The notes: a model not told the origin generated them from the sequence alone. A DNA stretch of 64,000 nucleotides from an uncultured Lachnospiraceae bacterium (GCA_947566645.1 CANOKL010000018.1:1-64000), one strand, 5' to 3'. Shown: positions 33,252 to 42,554, numbered from the stretch's first letter. Made by a program: numbers and translations.

Positions 33252-34538
33252 ATGAAGAAGAGATTAATTGCCACAGCACTTGTGGCGGCAATGCTGATTG
33301 GGACCATTATTTCAGCCAGCGGATGCAGTTCTGAAGGCAGCGCAGATGGTAAGACGCACATCACCTTGCTTCAGTACAAACCGGAGGCCGTAAAGGCTTT
33401 CGAGAAGATGGAAGAGGAATTCAATGCGACACATGATGATATTGTGCTTCAGATTGAATCCCCTAATGATGCCATGACCGTACTGAAAACACGTTTAATC
33501 AAGGAAGACGCTCCTGATATTATCGGGATTGGCGGTGACGTCAATTTCTCAAACTTCCTTGACGCTAAGATCCTCATGGATATCTCAGATTTTGAAGGCC
33601 TGTCACTGATTAAGCAGGCATATCTGGACATTGACAAGAATCTGGAGTTCGTTCCAATGGATGGCGTGTACGCTGTTCCATATGTAGCGAATGCAGCAGG
33701 TGTTCTGTACAACCGTCAGATGTTCAAGGATAACAACTGGGAAGTTCCGACCACATGGAATGAATTCATGACCCTGTGCGATACCATCAAGGCTTCCGGA
33801 CAGCAGCCCCTTTACTTCGGCTTCAAGGATGTATGGACCTGTCTTGCACCGTGGAACGCACTGGCATGTGACCTTGCCCCGGCTGACGTATGCCGTCAGG
33901 TGAACAAGGGCGAAACAAAGTTTATTGATGAGTATGATGACGTGGCACAGAAGATGCTTGAGCTTTTAGACCACGCACAGGATGATCCGTTCGCTTACAG
34001 TTATAATGATGCGTGTACCGCATTTGCAAACGGAGAATCTGCCATGTATTGTATCGGAAGCTATGCTGTTCCGCAGATCCAGTCTGTAAATCCGGACATG
34101 GACATTGATTCTTTTGTTATGCCTGGATGTGACAGCGAGGCTGACAATATCCTGAACTCAGGCGTTGACCTTCAGTTCTGTATTACAAATGAGTGCAAGA
34201 ACAAGGAAGCCGCATATGAGGTATTAAGCTTCTTATTAGAGGATTCTACCATCCAGACTTATCTGGACGACCAGAATGCAGTACCATGTAAAGACCAGGA
34301 GTTCAAGCTTTCTCCGGCTCTTGACGGTATGGTCAGCTACATCAACGAGGGAAGAATGGTAGACTACCAGGATCACTACTACCCGTCTGAGATGAGCGTG
34401 GACGCACAGATTCAGACCTTCCTGTTAGACGGAAGCGTAGAAAAATTCTTAAACAAATTTGATACCGACTGGGTAAGATACAACCGTGATATTATCCGTA
34501 AGGTACAGGAATATGAAAAAAAGGGAGGGAATGAATAA
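33252..34538 (+). CDS. Sugar-binding lipoprotein (raffinose/multiple-sugar type SBP)
   Basis: 428 aa. Lipoprotein signal MKKRLIATALVAAMLIGTII with lipobox SASGC, then a family 1 solute-binding fold (ITLLQYKPEAVKAFEKMEEEFN, VPYVANAAGVLYNRQMFKDNNWEVPTTW-type segment). AGGAGAGG precedes the ATG. First gene of an operon with two permeases and GH36; TAATG overlap to the next gene. Likely binds raffinose, melibiose or stachyose, inferred from the GH36 partner. Confidence 0.93.
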   Translation: MKKRLIATALVAAMLIGTIISASGCSSEGSADGKTHITLLQYKPEAVKAFEKMEEEFNATHDDIVLQIESPNDAMTVLKTRLIKEDAPDIIGIGGDVNFSNFLDAKILMDISDFEGLSLIKQAYLDIDKNLEFVPMDGVYAVPYVANAAGVLYNRQMFKDNNWEVPTTWNEFMTLCDTIKASGQQPLYFGFKDVWTCLAPWNALACDLAPADVCRQVNKGETKFIDEYDDVAQKMLELLDHAQDDPFAYSYNDACTAFANGESAMYCIGSYAVPQIQSVNPDMDIDSFVMPGCDSEADNILNSGVDLQFCITNECKNKEAAYEVLSFLLEDSTIQTYLDDQNAVPCKDQEFKLSPALDGMVSYINEGRMVDYQDHYYPSEMSVDAQIQTFLLDGSVEKFLNKFDTDWVRYNRDIIRKVQEYEKKGGNE

Positions 34539-35386
34539 TGAAAAAACTCAGCAGAAACCAAACCTTTTTATTAATCACAGTTCCCGTGCTGGCATTGTTC
34601 TTCTGTTTTAATACTTTGCCGCTGATCAAAGGTCTTATATACAGCTTTACGAACTTTAAAGGCTTCGGAAGCTATGACTGGGTAGGAATGCGTAACTACG
34701 CTGACTTATTTACAGATGCCCGTGTAGGAAAATCCTATCTGTTTACATTTAAATTTGCGCTGGTGGCTACCATCCTTACGAACGTAATTGCCCTGCTTCT
34801 GGCACTGGGCTTAAATGGAAAGATCCGCGCAAAGAGTGCTCTGAGAGGTGTTTACTTTGTTCCAAGAATCTTAGGCGGACTGGTTGTAGGTTATATTTTC
34901 GGATATATCTTTACATATATCCTTCCCGCAGTTACCGGCGGCTCCAGTATGCTTTCTAACACAAACACAGCATGGCTTGCCATCGTAATTGTTGCTGCAT
35001 GGCAGTCCATTGCACAGACAACACTTATTTACATCTCTGGTCTCCAGACGGTGCCAGAAGATGTATATGAGGCAGGTGCCATTGACGGCGCTACCGGATG
35101 GAAGAGCTTCAAGGAACTGACCTTCCCGCTCATCATTCCATTCTTCAGTATCAATATGGTGCTCAGCATGAAAGACTTCCTGATGGTATTCGACCAGATC
35201 ATGGCGTTAACCAAAGGTGGTCCTGCACAGAGTACTGAGTCCATCTCCTACCTGATCTACAACAATGGTATGGGCGGCGGACAGTTTGGTTTCCAGAGTG
35301 CCAATGCGGTAATCTTCTTTATCGTAATTGTAGCAATCTCTGTATTCCAGCTTAATTTCACAGGAAAGAAGGAGGAACAGTTATAA
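34538..35386 (+). CDS. Sugar ABC transporter permease (MsmF/RafF type)
   Basis: 282 aa, six membrane helices, EAA loop VYEAGAIDGATGWKSFKEL...PLIIPF. Starts in the TAATG overlap with the binding-protein gene. Partner of the next permease. No ATPase gene in the operon. Confidence 0.93.
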   Translation: MKKLSRNQTFLLITVPVLALFFCFNTLPLIKGLIYSFTNFKGFGSYDWVGMRNYADLFTDARVGKSYLFTFKFALVATILTNVIALLLALGLNGKIRAKSALRGVYFVPRILGGLVVGYIFGYIFTYILPAVTGGSSMLSNTNTAWLAIVIVAAWQSIAQTTLIYISGLQTVPEDVYEAGAIDGATGWKSFKELTFPLIIPFFSINMVLSMKDFLMVFDQIMALTKGGPAQSTESISYLIYNNGMGGGQFGFQSANAVIFFIVIVAISVFQLNFTGKKEEQL

Positions 35387-36234
35387 TGAAACAGAAAAAT
35401 AAAGTTGCTGCCACCACGAACTGGCCGCTTACAATCTTATTAATTGCCGGCTGTCTGACTGTTATCTTCCCGCTTTACATGGCAATTGTAATCGCCTTCA
35501 AGAAACCGACAGAGATGACAAACGACATTGCCGGGGCATTAAGTCTTCCGAAGAGCTGGAGCCTTGAAAACTTTGCAGAGGCTATGCGTGTCACAGACTT
35601 CTGGCATTCCCTGGGCTACAGCGTCATGATTACTGTTGCAACTGTTGTTCTCGCAATCCTGCTTCACTCCCTTGCCGGATACGCAATCGGAAGAAGCATG
35701 GCGAAAAACAAATTTTACAAATTCTCATACCTTTACATTGTAAGCGGTATGTTCGTACCTTTCGCAATCCTGATGATGCCTCTCGTAAAGCAGACGGCAC
35801 AAATGGGGGTTGACAACTGGTTCGGTGTTATATTATGCTACTTAGTGTTCTACATGCCGATGAACGTTATGCTCTACACCGGTTATTTAAAGAACATTCC
35901 AATCGCACTGGAGGAGGCCGCTTTTGTGGACGGTGCTACTACATGGCAGACTTACTGGAAGGTCATCTTCCCGATCATGGGGCCGATGCATGCTACAGTT
36001 GCTGTACTTACCGCTCTTGGAACATGGAATGACGTTATGACGCCGCTTGTTATCATGTCCGGTACAGGGGCAAACACACTGCCTCTGGCACAGCTTACAT
36101 TCCAGACACAGTTCGGTACGAACTACAACCTGGCATTCGCCTCCTACTTACTGGCACTGCTTCCGATTCTGATCTTCTATCTGGTATGCCAGAAGCAGAT
36201 CATCAACGGTGTTGTAAACGGTGCGGTGAAGTAA
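35386..36234 (+). CDS. Sugar ABC transporter permease (MsmG/RafG type)
   Basis: 282 aa, six membrane helices, EAA loop ALEEAAFVDGATTWQTYWKV...PIMGPM. TAATG overlap with the previous permease, so all three importer genes are translationally coupled. Needs a shared MsmX-like ATPase from elsewhere. Confidence 0.93.
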   Translation: MKQKNKVAATTNWPLTILLIAGCLTVIFPLYMAIVIAFKKPTEMTNDIAGALSLPKSWSLENFAEAMRVTDFWHSLGYSVMITVATVVLAILLHSLAGYAIGRSMAKNKFYKFSYLYIVSGMFVPFAILMMPLVKQTAQMGVDNWFGVILCYLVFYMPMNVMLYTGYLKNIPIALEEAAFVDGATTWQTYWKVIFPIMGPMHATVAVLTALGTWNDVMTPLVIMSGTGANTLPLAQLTFQTQFGTNYNLAFASYLLALLPILIFYLVCQKQIINGVVNGAVK

Positions 36235-36246
36235 CATGCCAATCCT

Positions 36247-36270
36247 GTCATGCAGCCACGGCTGCATGAC
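36247..36270 (+). other. Intercistronic hairpin between permease and GH36 genes
   Basis: GTCATGCAGCC (36247-36257) and GGCTGCATGAC (36260-36270), an 11-bp stem with a 2-base apex. No U-run, so probably an mRNA stability or processing element rather than a terminator. Confidence 0.6.
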
Positions 36271-36306
36271 GTACTTAAAATTTTTACAATAATAGAGGAC
36301 AGACTT

Positions 36307-38505
36307 ATGGCGATTATACTTGACAAGACAAAATCATTATTTACCTTGCAGACAGACCATAGTATGTACCAGATGAAAAAAGACAGGTATGGGGTTTTAC
36401 TCCATACCTACTTTGGTAAAAGGGGATCTGTATTTGACTACTCCTATCTGGTTACCTACGCGGACCGCGGCTTCTCCGGCAACCCCTATGACGCCGGAGA
36501 CGAGCGCTCATACTCCCTGGACGCACTTCCCCAGGAATATCCTACATATGGGAGCGGAGATTACCGTACAAGCGCGCTTAAGGTGCGCTATCCGGACGGC
36601 AGTTTTTCCTGCGAGCTCAAGTTCAAAGACTTTGAAATCCAGGAAGGGAAATACAGCCTCCCCGGACTGCCGGCCATCTATCTGTCAGATGACGGCACAG
36701 ATGGGCGTGCCGACACCCTGGTTATCACCCTGGAGGATACACGCAGGCTTTTCTACGTGCATCTGTATTACGGTGTAATGGAAGATCTTGATCTGATTAC
36801 AAGGGCCGTACGCATTGAAAACCACAGTGAGGCAGATATTTATCTTGAGAATGTACAGAGTGCCTGCATCGACTTCCTGCACGGGGACTTTGACCTGCAC
36901 ACCTTCTACGGAAGACATGTCAAGGAACGTACCTGCCAGCGCACTCCTGTTTCCCACGGCATACAGTCCATAGGAAGCACACGCGGTACTTCCAGCCACC
37001 AGTATAACCCATTTCTGATTCTTTCAGACAGAACCACTACAGAGGAGACGGGAAACTGTTTTGGCCTGTCACTTTTATACAGCGGTGACTTTCTTGGAAC
37101 TGCCGAACTTGACCAGTATAATCAGACAAGGGTTCTTATGGGAATCCACCCGGATAATTTTACATGGCGCATAGAGCCCGGGGATTCCTTTTATGCCCCG
37201 GAGGCAGCCCTTGCCTGGTCCGGGAACGGCCTGGGACAGCTTTCCCGGATCTATCACAGGGCATACCGGGACAATCTGTGCCGGGGAATCTGGAAGACGA
37301 AGCGCCGTCCGGTCCTTTTAAACAGCTGGGAAGGTGTCTATTTTGACTTTAACGGGGACAAGCTGGTAGAGATGGCTCGGGAGGCTTCGGAGCTCGGTGT
37401 CGAGCTGTTTGTAATGGATGATGGATGGTTCGGGAAACGGGATCTGGATGTATCGGGTCTTGGAGACTGGTTTGTCAACGAAGAAAAGCTTGGCTGTTCA
37501 CTGGCCAGCATCTCTGAGCGCATCCATGCACTGGGAATGAAATTCGGCATCTGGTTCGAGCCCGAGGGCATCAATGAGGACAGTGAACTCTACAGGAATC
37601 ACCCGGACTGGGCAATGCAGATTCCGGGAAAAGCCCCTTCCCGCTCAAGATATCAGCTCCTGCTGGATTTTTCCAGGGAGGATGTACGGGAATATATCCT
37701 GTCGCAGATCTGCCAGGTGCTTGACAGCACAGAAATAGAATATCTGAAATGGGACCTGAACCGGAGTCTCTCGGACATCTACAGCGCAGCTCTTCCCGCA
37801 GAACGCCAGGGAGAAGCCGCACACCGGTACGTACTTGGCGTCTATGATATGCTGGAGAAGCTGGGTAGCCGCTATCCCGGCATGCTGATTGAAGGGTGCA
37901 GCGGCGGAGGCGGACGCTTTGATGCAGGAATGCTCTACTACACGCCCCAGATCTGGTGCAGCGACGACACTGACGCCATCGAAAGACTGAGCATACAATA
38001 CGGCACATCCTTCGGATATCCCATAAGCACAATGGGCTCCCATGTATCCAAATGCCCCAATGAGCAGACCGGACGCATAACGCCCATCCATACCCGCGCC
38101 GCAGTTGCCATGTCCGGCACCTTCGGCTATGAGCTCGACCCGCATGAGATGACCCAGGAGGAAAAAGAAACCGTAAAGTTACAGATTGAAGAATTCAAAA
38201 GCTATTATGACCTGATCCAGTACGGCGACTACTACCGGCTTACCAACCCGGAAACAGCCGAAAGTTGGCACAGCTGGCAGTTTGCTTCCAGTGACGGGAG
38301 CGAGGCGCTCCTCATTTCCGTTGCCCTTAAGATTCATCCCAACGGCCCCGGCTGCTGGTGCAGGCTGAAAGGCCTAAAAGAAGACAGCACCTACCTGGTG
38401 AACGGAGAAGCATATCCAGGTGATGTACTAATGAATACCGGACTGCCGCTCCCGGCAGCGGCAGCCGAATATGAGAGCATCATGATCCATATAACTGAAA
38501 AATAA
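36307..38505 (+). CDS. Alpha-galactosidase, GH36
   Basis: 732 aa from ATG 36307 (GAGGA 9 bases upstream); an extra 19 codons upstream read through the intercistronic hairpin and are rejected. N-terminal beta-sandwich domain, then the TIM barrel with nucleophile Asp in YLKWDLNRS and acid/base Asp in WCSDDTDAIERL, plus FVMDDGWFGKR, all GH36 hallmarks. No signal peptide; length matches bacterial AgaR/RafA enzymes. It removes alpha-1,6-linked galactose from imported raffinose-family sugars or melibiose. Ends 3 bases before a REP-like palindrome. Confidence 0.95.
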   Translation: MAIILDKTKSLFTLQTDHSMYQMKKDRYGVLLHTYFGKRGSVFDYSYLVTYADRGFSGNPYDAGDERSYSLDALPQEYPTYGSGDYRTSALKVRYPDGSFSCELKFKDFEIQEGKYSLPGLPAIYLSDDGTDGRADTLVITLEDTRRLFYVHLYYGVMEDLDLITRAVRIENHSEADIYLENVQSACIDFLHGDFDLHTFYGRHVKERTCQRTPVSHGIQSIGSTRGTSSHQYNPFLILSDRTTTEETGNCFGLSLLYSGDFLGTAELDQYNQTRVLMGIHPDNFTWRIEPGDSFYAPEAALAWSGNGLGQLSRIYHRAYRDNLCRGIWKTKRRPVLLNSWEGVYFDFNGDKLVEMAREASELGVELFVMDDGWFGKRDLDVSGLGDWFVNEEKLGCSLASISERIHALGMKFGIWFEPEGINEDSELYRNHPDWAMQIPGKAPSRSRYQLLLDFSREDVREYILSQICQVLDSTEIEYLKWDLNRSLSDIYSAALPAERQGEAAHRYVLGVYDMLEKLGSRYPGMLIEGCSGGGGRFDAGMLYYTPQIWCSDDTDAIERLSIQYGTSFGYPISTMGSHVSKCPNEQTGRITPIHTRAAVAMSGTFGYELDPHEMTQEEKETVKLQIEEFKSYYDLIQYGDYYRLTNPETAESWHSWQFASSDGSEALLISVALKIHPNGPGCWCRLKGLKEDSTYLVNGEAYPGDVLMNTGLPLPAAAAEYESIMIHITEK

Positions 38506-38508
38506 GCC

Positions 38509-38550
38509 AGTTGGGGACGGGGTAATTTTCATTTTACCCCGTCCCCAACT
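38509..38550. repeat. REP-like palindrome, copy 3 (overlaps the CarD-like gene)
   Basis: Arms AGTTGGGGACGGGGTAA (38509-38525) and TTACCCCGTCCCCAACT (38534-38550). It separates two convergent genes and its right arm encodes the last residues (VGDGVK) of the minus-strand CarD-like protein. Confidence 0.85.
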
Positions 38551-39047
38551 TGATTCTTAATATAATCCTTCACTTCATCCCGCGGTATGCCAAGCGCCAT
38601 CCCGATCTCCCCATACAGGAATTTCTCTGCCATCCCGAGATATTTATCATCCATGTTGATTGATTTTTTTCCCAGGGAAAGTCTTTTCATTTTCCGGGAA
38701 TAAGATGTCTTGATCACTGCAATCCATGCACGGCATTCATTCTTGAATAATGCTTCCTTATAAAGGGACTCCCGCTTTTTCTCCTCCGCTACCCCAAGTG
38801 CCTCTATCACCGGCATGTCCTTTATCAGTTTCCTCGCCTCTTCTGCCGTAATCACGTCGCGAATCTGTCCCCGTTCATTCGATACCGGAGTATAGAGGGT
38901 TCCGCCTCTGTCATACACCGGCTTTAGTGTGTAATACTCTTTCTTTTTGTCTGAACAACTCATATCCAGTGTTCCGATTGCAGTCACTTCACATATACCT
39001 TCTTTGTAATGTGCTACATAATTTCCAATTCTATACATTTTCATCAC
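38529..39047 (-). CDS. CarD family transcriptional regulator
   Basis: 172 aa. N-terminal CarD/TRCF RNA-polymerase-interacting domain (YRIGNYVAHYKEGICEVTAIG, YYTLKPVYDRGGTLYTPVS) and a helical C-terminal part (EEARKLIKDMP, YKEALFKNECRAWIAVIK). Such proteins bind the beta subunit and stabilise open promoter complexes. Start MMKM: the first ATG has only a weak site (TTGGGTG), so 39038 is also possible. The last six residues come from a REP-like palindrome, so the natural C terminus may once have differed. Confidence 0.88.
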   Translation of the reverse strand: MMKMYRIGNYVAHYKEGICEVTAIGTLDMSCSDKKKEYYTLKPVYDRGGTLYTPVSNERGQIRDVITAEEARKLIKDMPVIEALGVAEEKKRESLYKEALFKNECRAWIAVIKTSYSRKMKRLSLGKKSINMDDKYLGMAEKFLYGEIGMALGIPRDEVKDYIKNQVGDGVK

Positions 39048-39140
39048 CCAATATTATTGTAACACAAAAAATTTTTATATGTAAAGAGTCTATTCTGTAA
39101 TTTTTCTGAAAAATTAGTTGTTTTACATCATGTTCTCACC

Positions 39141-39163
39141 GAATGCGCAACTTGTGCGCATTC
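39141..39163 (-). terminator. Hairpin downstream of the 244-aa membrane protein gene
   Basis: GAATGCGCA (39141-39149) and TGCGCATTC (39155-39163), 9-bp stem, 5-base loop. A smaller stem AGTAAC/GTTACT (39177-39196) overlaps the gene's stop codon. No strong U-run, so termination is likely but not certain. Confidence 0.5.
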
Positions 39164-39194
39164 CTGAGCCGTGAATAGTAACGTTGTTTTGTTA

Positions 39195-39929
39195 CTACCG
39201 GAGCGTAGTAATCCTGCGGAAGCGGTCTACATATTCCTGGTCCAGATCACAGGCCCCGAAGCCCTTTTCGTCTCCCTGTTTTGGGATTCCAAGAGATACC
39301 AGCCGCTGGTCAAAGTCCTCTAACTCCAGGTATGTCTCTTCTGCATACCGCTCTATCCTGTCATTTACAGACGGAACAGTAAACACTTTCTTTTTTCCGT
39401 CCAGTTCAATCTCATAATAAAAATTTCCTTTTTTCTGATATTCCAGAAGTGCAAAACGTTTCTGTCCAAAGCCCGTCCGGATCCGGGATACGTCCTTGTA
39501 CTCATACGCAATTCCAGATGGATGAAGAGGAGAATGGCAGATAATCTTATCCTTTGTTACCACCGTGGCAGAGGCGAAGCAGCAGTACAGACTTACGATC
39601 CACACCACAATCAGTATGAATCTTATATCTGTAAGCCATCTGAAAATGCAGTACAGATCATACATATCCTCCAGCGCTTCGTCTGTCCTTCCGCGCCTCC
39701 TGCCAAGCAGAACACCGAAAAATGTCACTACCGGAACTACGATCAGATAGATCATCGCCTTTTCCGCCACTGGGTGATGCTGATAAAAATAATAATCCTC
39801 CGGCAGCCTCAGAATGATCTTTTCTGAAAATACAGTAACAAGAAACGCCAGCCCCATTGCTGCGGCCACTGAGATGATGATCAGTCCGGCCAGTCTGATT
39901 AATTTTAATAGAATTTTCATTTTTTTCAT
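39195..39929 (-). CDS. Membrane protein of unknown function
   Basis: 244 aa. Three hydrophobic helices (about 10-32, 56-78, 98-120) with a Lys/Arg-rich GRRRGRTDE loop between the second and third, then a soluble C-terminal half rich in beta-type sequence (VVTKDKIICHSPLHPSGIAYEYKDVSRI, YYEIELDGKKKVFTVPSVND) that recalls a PH/YcxB-like fold, usually placed in the cytoplasm. I cannot name a family. Start may be 39929 or 39920 (MKILLK). Own terminator-like hairpins follow. Confidence 0.7.
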   Translation of the reverse strand: MKKMKILLKLIRLAGLIIISVAAAMGLAFLVTVFSEKIILRLPEDYYFYQHHPVAEKAMIYLIVVPVVTFFGVLLGRRRGRTDEALEDMYDLYCIFRWLTDIRFILIVVWIVSLYCCFASATVVTKDKIICHSPLHPSGIAYEYKDVSRIRTGFGQKRFALLEYQKKGNFYYEIELDGKKKVFTVPSVNDRIERYAEETYLELEDFDQRLVSLGIPKQGDEKGFGACDLDQEYVDRFRRITTLR

Positions 39930-39941
39930 TCCTTGTACATT

Positions 39942-40014
39942 AAGGAACTGTGAAGAAATAACTTTTAACTTTTCATTCTGGCGCAGTATAAATCTGTATT
40001 CTTGACAGTTCCTA
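39942..40014. repeat. Inverted-repeat element of about 73 bp at the DUF975 gene end
   Basis: AGGAACTGTGAAGAA (39943-39957) and TTCTTGACAGTTCCT (39999-40013), 15-bp arms with one mismatch and a 41-base AT-rich centre. The right arm contains the stop codon of the DUF975 gene. The centre holds TCTGGCGCAGTATAA (39977-39991), a partial copy of the dispersed 27-bp motif. It looks like a small non-autonomous element, although target duplications are not evident. Confidence 0.6.
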
Positions 40015-40755
40015 AGCTATATATCCTTCATTATAAGCTTTTACTTTATTATAGATGTAAAGCTCTGTCCTTGTCGCCATCATATAGGGCTGCACATATA
40101 AAATGCCTGCAACTCCGCATGTAAGCACAGTAAGGAAGATCCATCCCAAAAAGGAAAGGTCAAGAAGAAAGGCATTCATCTTCTCTCCGTCCATCATCCT
40201 CCTGCTGATCTCGAATATCTCCTTCCGGTCCATCTGAGGATTCTCTGCCAGAATATAGGGCACCATGAGATACTCGTAGGACTTGATAATCCCCGGAATA
40301 ATCAGAAGCAGAGACCACAGGGATATAAACAGATCCATCAGGAACATGGTCAGAACAATATTCCCATATCTCCCTGAGCGGAAGGATGAGGCAACAATTC
40401 CGAATCCCCTGCTGCCATTTCTATTTTCAATAAAGAAAAGGTTCCCTCCTACCATCAGGGCATTCCCTACAAGGATCTTAAGCAGTACAAAGACTGCCGT
40501 GATCAGAAGACCGAAAACGGTAAATAATGAGATTGCCATAGTAAGCGACTGGTACAGCTCTGACATATCCACAGAGCTTCCATATAATCCAAATTCCGAC
40601 AGACTCGCCCTCTGAGTCTCCAGGTTTTTCTTCACCGCCGCAAAATTCGGCACCCCTGAGAAAAATCCCATAATCAGTGCAACTGCAACACATTCCCAGT
40701 AATTTCGGGAAAATGCCATCTTCCCATTCGTTTTAAGCTGTTCTCTTGTCCACAT
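40012..40755 (-). CDS. DUF975 family membrane protein
   Basis: 247 aa, about five membrane helices. Opens WTREQLKTNGKMAFSRNYW and has the family's LLLIIPGIIKSYEYLMVPYILAENP segment followed by an ISRRMMDGEKM helix. Function unknown. It begins 11 bases after ptsI and is probably co-transcribed with it. Confidence 0.88.
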   Translation of the reverse strand: MWTREQLKTNGKMAFSRNYWECVAVALIMGFFSGVPNFAAVKKNLETQRASLSEFGLYGSSVDMSELYQSLTMAISLFTVFGLLITAVFVLLKILVGNALMVGGNLFFIENRNGSRGFGIVASSFRSGRYGNIVLTMFLMDLFISLWSLLLIIPGIIKSYEYLMVPYILAENPQMDRKEIFEISRRMMDGEKMNAFLLDLSFLGWIFLTVLTCGVAGILYVQPYMMATRTELYIYNKVKAYNEGYIA

Positions 40756-40766
40756 AGCTACTCCTC

Positions 40767-42392
40767 CTACTGAATATCCCTGATCTTCTTACGCAGCGCC
40801 AGCACCTGGTTCGGCGCCACAGATAATTCATCAATCCCGATCTGTATGAAGTATTCTGTCATAGACAGATCAGCTGCCAGATCTCCGCATACGCTGATCG
40901 GCTTTCCCTCCAGATGTACATTATTCGTCACAATACGGATCATCTTAAGAAGAGCGGGATGGTACGGATTATAGTATTTACTCAGCCTGTGGCTCCCCCG
41001 GTCAAGGCCAAGGGTGAGCTGTGTCAGATCATTGGTCCCTATGCTGAAAAAATCAACCTCTCTCGCCAGCTCCCCGCTCAGCATAACCGCTGCCGGCGTC
41101 TCAATCATAACTCCAATCGGAATACTTGCGTTAAAAGGTATCTTATCAGACTTAAGTCCTCTCTTCACACGTTCAATAGTATCCTTCGCCCTGATTACTT
41201 CCTCCAGTGATGTGATCATCGGAAGGAGGAGAGCAACATTGCCAAAGGCCGATGCCCGAAGAATTGCCCGAAGCTGCTCCAGAAAGAGTTCCTCTTTCTC
41301 AAACATGACACGGAGCCCCCGAAAGCCGATGGCCGGATTCTCCTGTCTTCCCAGGTCAATACACTGCGCCATCTTGTCACCGCCCAGATCCGCCACACGG
41401 ATCACGACACGGTTATTCCCCATAGACTCTGCCGCCAGCCTGTATACCTGGAAGATCTGATCCTCTGTAGGGATCCGGTTGCCAGTCTCCATATATAAAA
41501 ACTCACTCCGGAAGAGACCGATTCCGCCTGCGTCACTTCTGAGAACATTCTCAATATCCTCTCTTGTCCCGACATTTGCAAAAATATCAATCTTCTGTCC
41601 GCTCTGGGTAACATTCTCCTTGCCCTTAAGACGCTCCAGATTCCTGACCTGGTGGACGCCCGCGTCCCGCCGCTCCTTCATCTTCGTAAGAGTCGAATAA
41701 TCCGGTTCAATGTATACCTTGCCCTCATATCCGTCCACAATGATCGTCTTGCCCTCATAGTCCTTCTTCAGCACCTCTCCAAGACCAATCACCGCAGGAA
41801 TCCCCTTCGTCCTGGCAAGAACTGCCGTATGGGAATTGATCGCGCCATACATGGTCACAAAGCCCAGCACCTTCGTCTTATCAAGCTGGACCGTATCACT
41901 TGGATAGAGCTCTCCTGCTGCCAGGACAAAGGGCTCATCCATAAACATCTTATCCTTAAAGCTCCGGGACAGAATCCTGATCAGCCGGATGGCAATATCT
42001 CTCACATCTCCCTCATGGCCCTTATTATATCCCTTTTTCTGGAATTCCTTGTCATTTAGCAGGATGTCAACCGACTCCTGCACAATATATTCCACATTCA
42101 GCTTTTCTTCCAGAATAAGCGAGCTTATCTTGTCATTAAAGTCCGGATCCTCCAGTATCTCCTGCTGCATCTCAAAAATGGCCGCATTCGCCTCTCCTAC
42201 TTCCCTGATGGACAGATCATACAGCACCTTGAGCTCCGAAACAGCCTTCTCCTTCGCACGCTGGAACCGCTGGATCTCCTTCTCTACATCCTTTACATAA
42301 ATTCTCTTGATCTCCTTTATGTCCCTTTTATAAAAGGCAAGCTTACCGATGGCAACTCCCTCTGATATCTTCTTCCCTGTTAATGTAATCAT
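40767..42392 (-). CDS. ptsI: PTS enzyme I (phosphoenolpyruvate-protein phosphotransferase)
   Basis: 541 aa, a little shorter than the usual 570. N-terminal HPr-binding region, phospho-His in GAINSHTAVLARTKGIPAV, then the PEP-binding barrel with LFRSEFLYM, VRVADLGGDK-type (VIRVADLGGDK), GVMIETPAA and FSIGTNDLTQ, with Cys in ISVCGDLA. Cytoplasmic first step of all PTS sugar uptake, passing phosphate from PEP to HPr. No ptsH beside it. AGAGGTTG ribosome site and an own promoter. Confidence 0.95.
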   Translation of the reverse strand: MITLTGKKISEGVAIGKLAFYKRDIKEIKRIYVKDVEKEIQRFQRAKEKAVSELKVLYDLSIREVGEANAAIFEMQQEILEDPDFNDKISSLILEEKLNVEYIVQESVDILLNDKEFQKKGYNKGHEGDVRDIAIRLIRILSRSFKDKMFMDEPFVLAAGELYPSDTVQLDKTKVLGFVTMYGAINSHTAVLARTKGIPAVIGLGEVLKKDYEGKTIIVDGYEGKVYIEPDYSTLTKMKERRDAGVHQVRNLERLKGKENVTQSGQKIDIFANVGTREDIENVLRSDAGGIGLFRSEFLYMETGNRIPTEDQIFQVYRLAAESMGNNRVVIRVADLGGDKMAQCIDLGRQENPAIGFRGLRVMFEKEELFLEQLRAILRASAFGNVALLLPMITSLEEVIRAKDTIERVKRGLKSDKIPFNASIPIGVMIETPAAVMLSGELAREVDFFSIGTNDLTQLTLGLDRGSHRLSKYYNPYHPALLKMIRIVTNNVHLEGKPISVCGDLAADLSMTEYFIQIGIDELSVAPNQVLALRKKIRDIQ

Positions 42393-42431
42393 CTCTTCAA
42401 CCTCTTTTTACGAATCGTTGTCTATATCTTT

Positions 42432-42460
42432 ACTTTACACGTACTGACAGGCTTCGTCAA
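42432..42460 (-). promoter_or_regulatory. Promoter of ptsI
   Basis: Minus strand TTGACG (42455-42460), a 17-base spacer, TAAAGT (42432-42437), 40 bases before the ATG. Divergent from the csp promoter about 30 bp away. Confidence 0.65.
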
Positions 42461-42491
42461 GAAAATATCTTGAAAAAACTTGACAAATCCA

Positions 42492-42520
42492 TTGACTTTT
42501 TCATCAATACACGATACAAT
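42492..42520 (+). promoter_or_regulatory. Promoter of the cold-shock gene
   Basis: TTGACT (42492-42497), a 17-base spacer, TACAAT (42515-42520). Gives a leader of about 58 bases. Confidence 0.8.
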
Positions 42521-42532
42521 GGCAAAGTATCA

Positions 42533-42554
42533 TAATTCGAAATTTTTCGAATTA
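42533..42554 (+). promoter_or_regulatory. Perfect palindrome in the cold-shock leader
   Basis: TAATTCGAAA, 2 bases, TTTCGAATTA. AT-rich 10-bp stem in the 5' leader about 20 bases before the ribosome site (ATGGAGG). A weak stem of this sort could respond to temperature or to Csp binding; that is inference. Confidence 0.6.
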
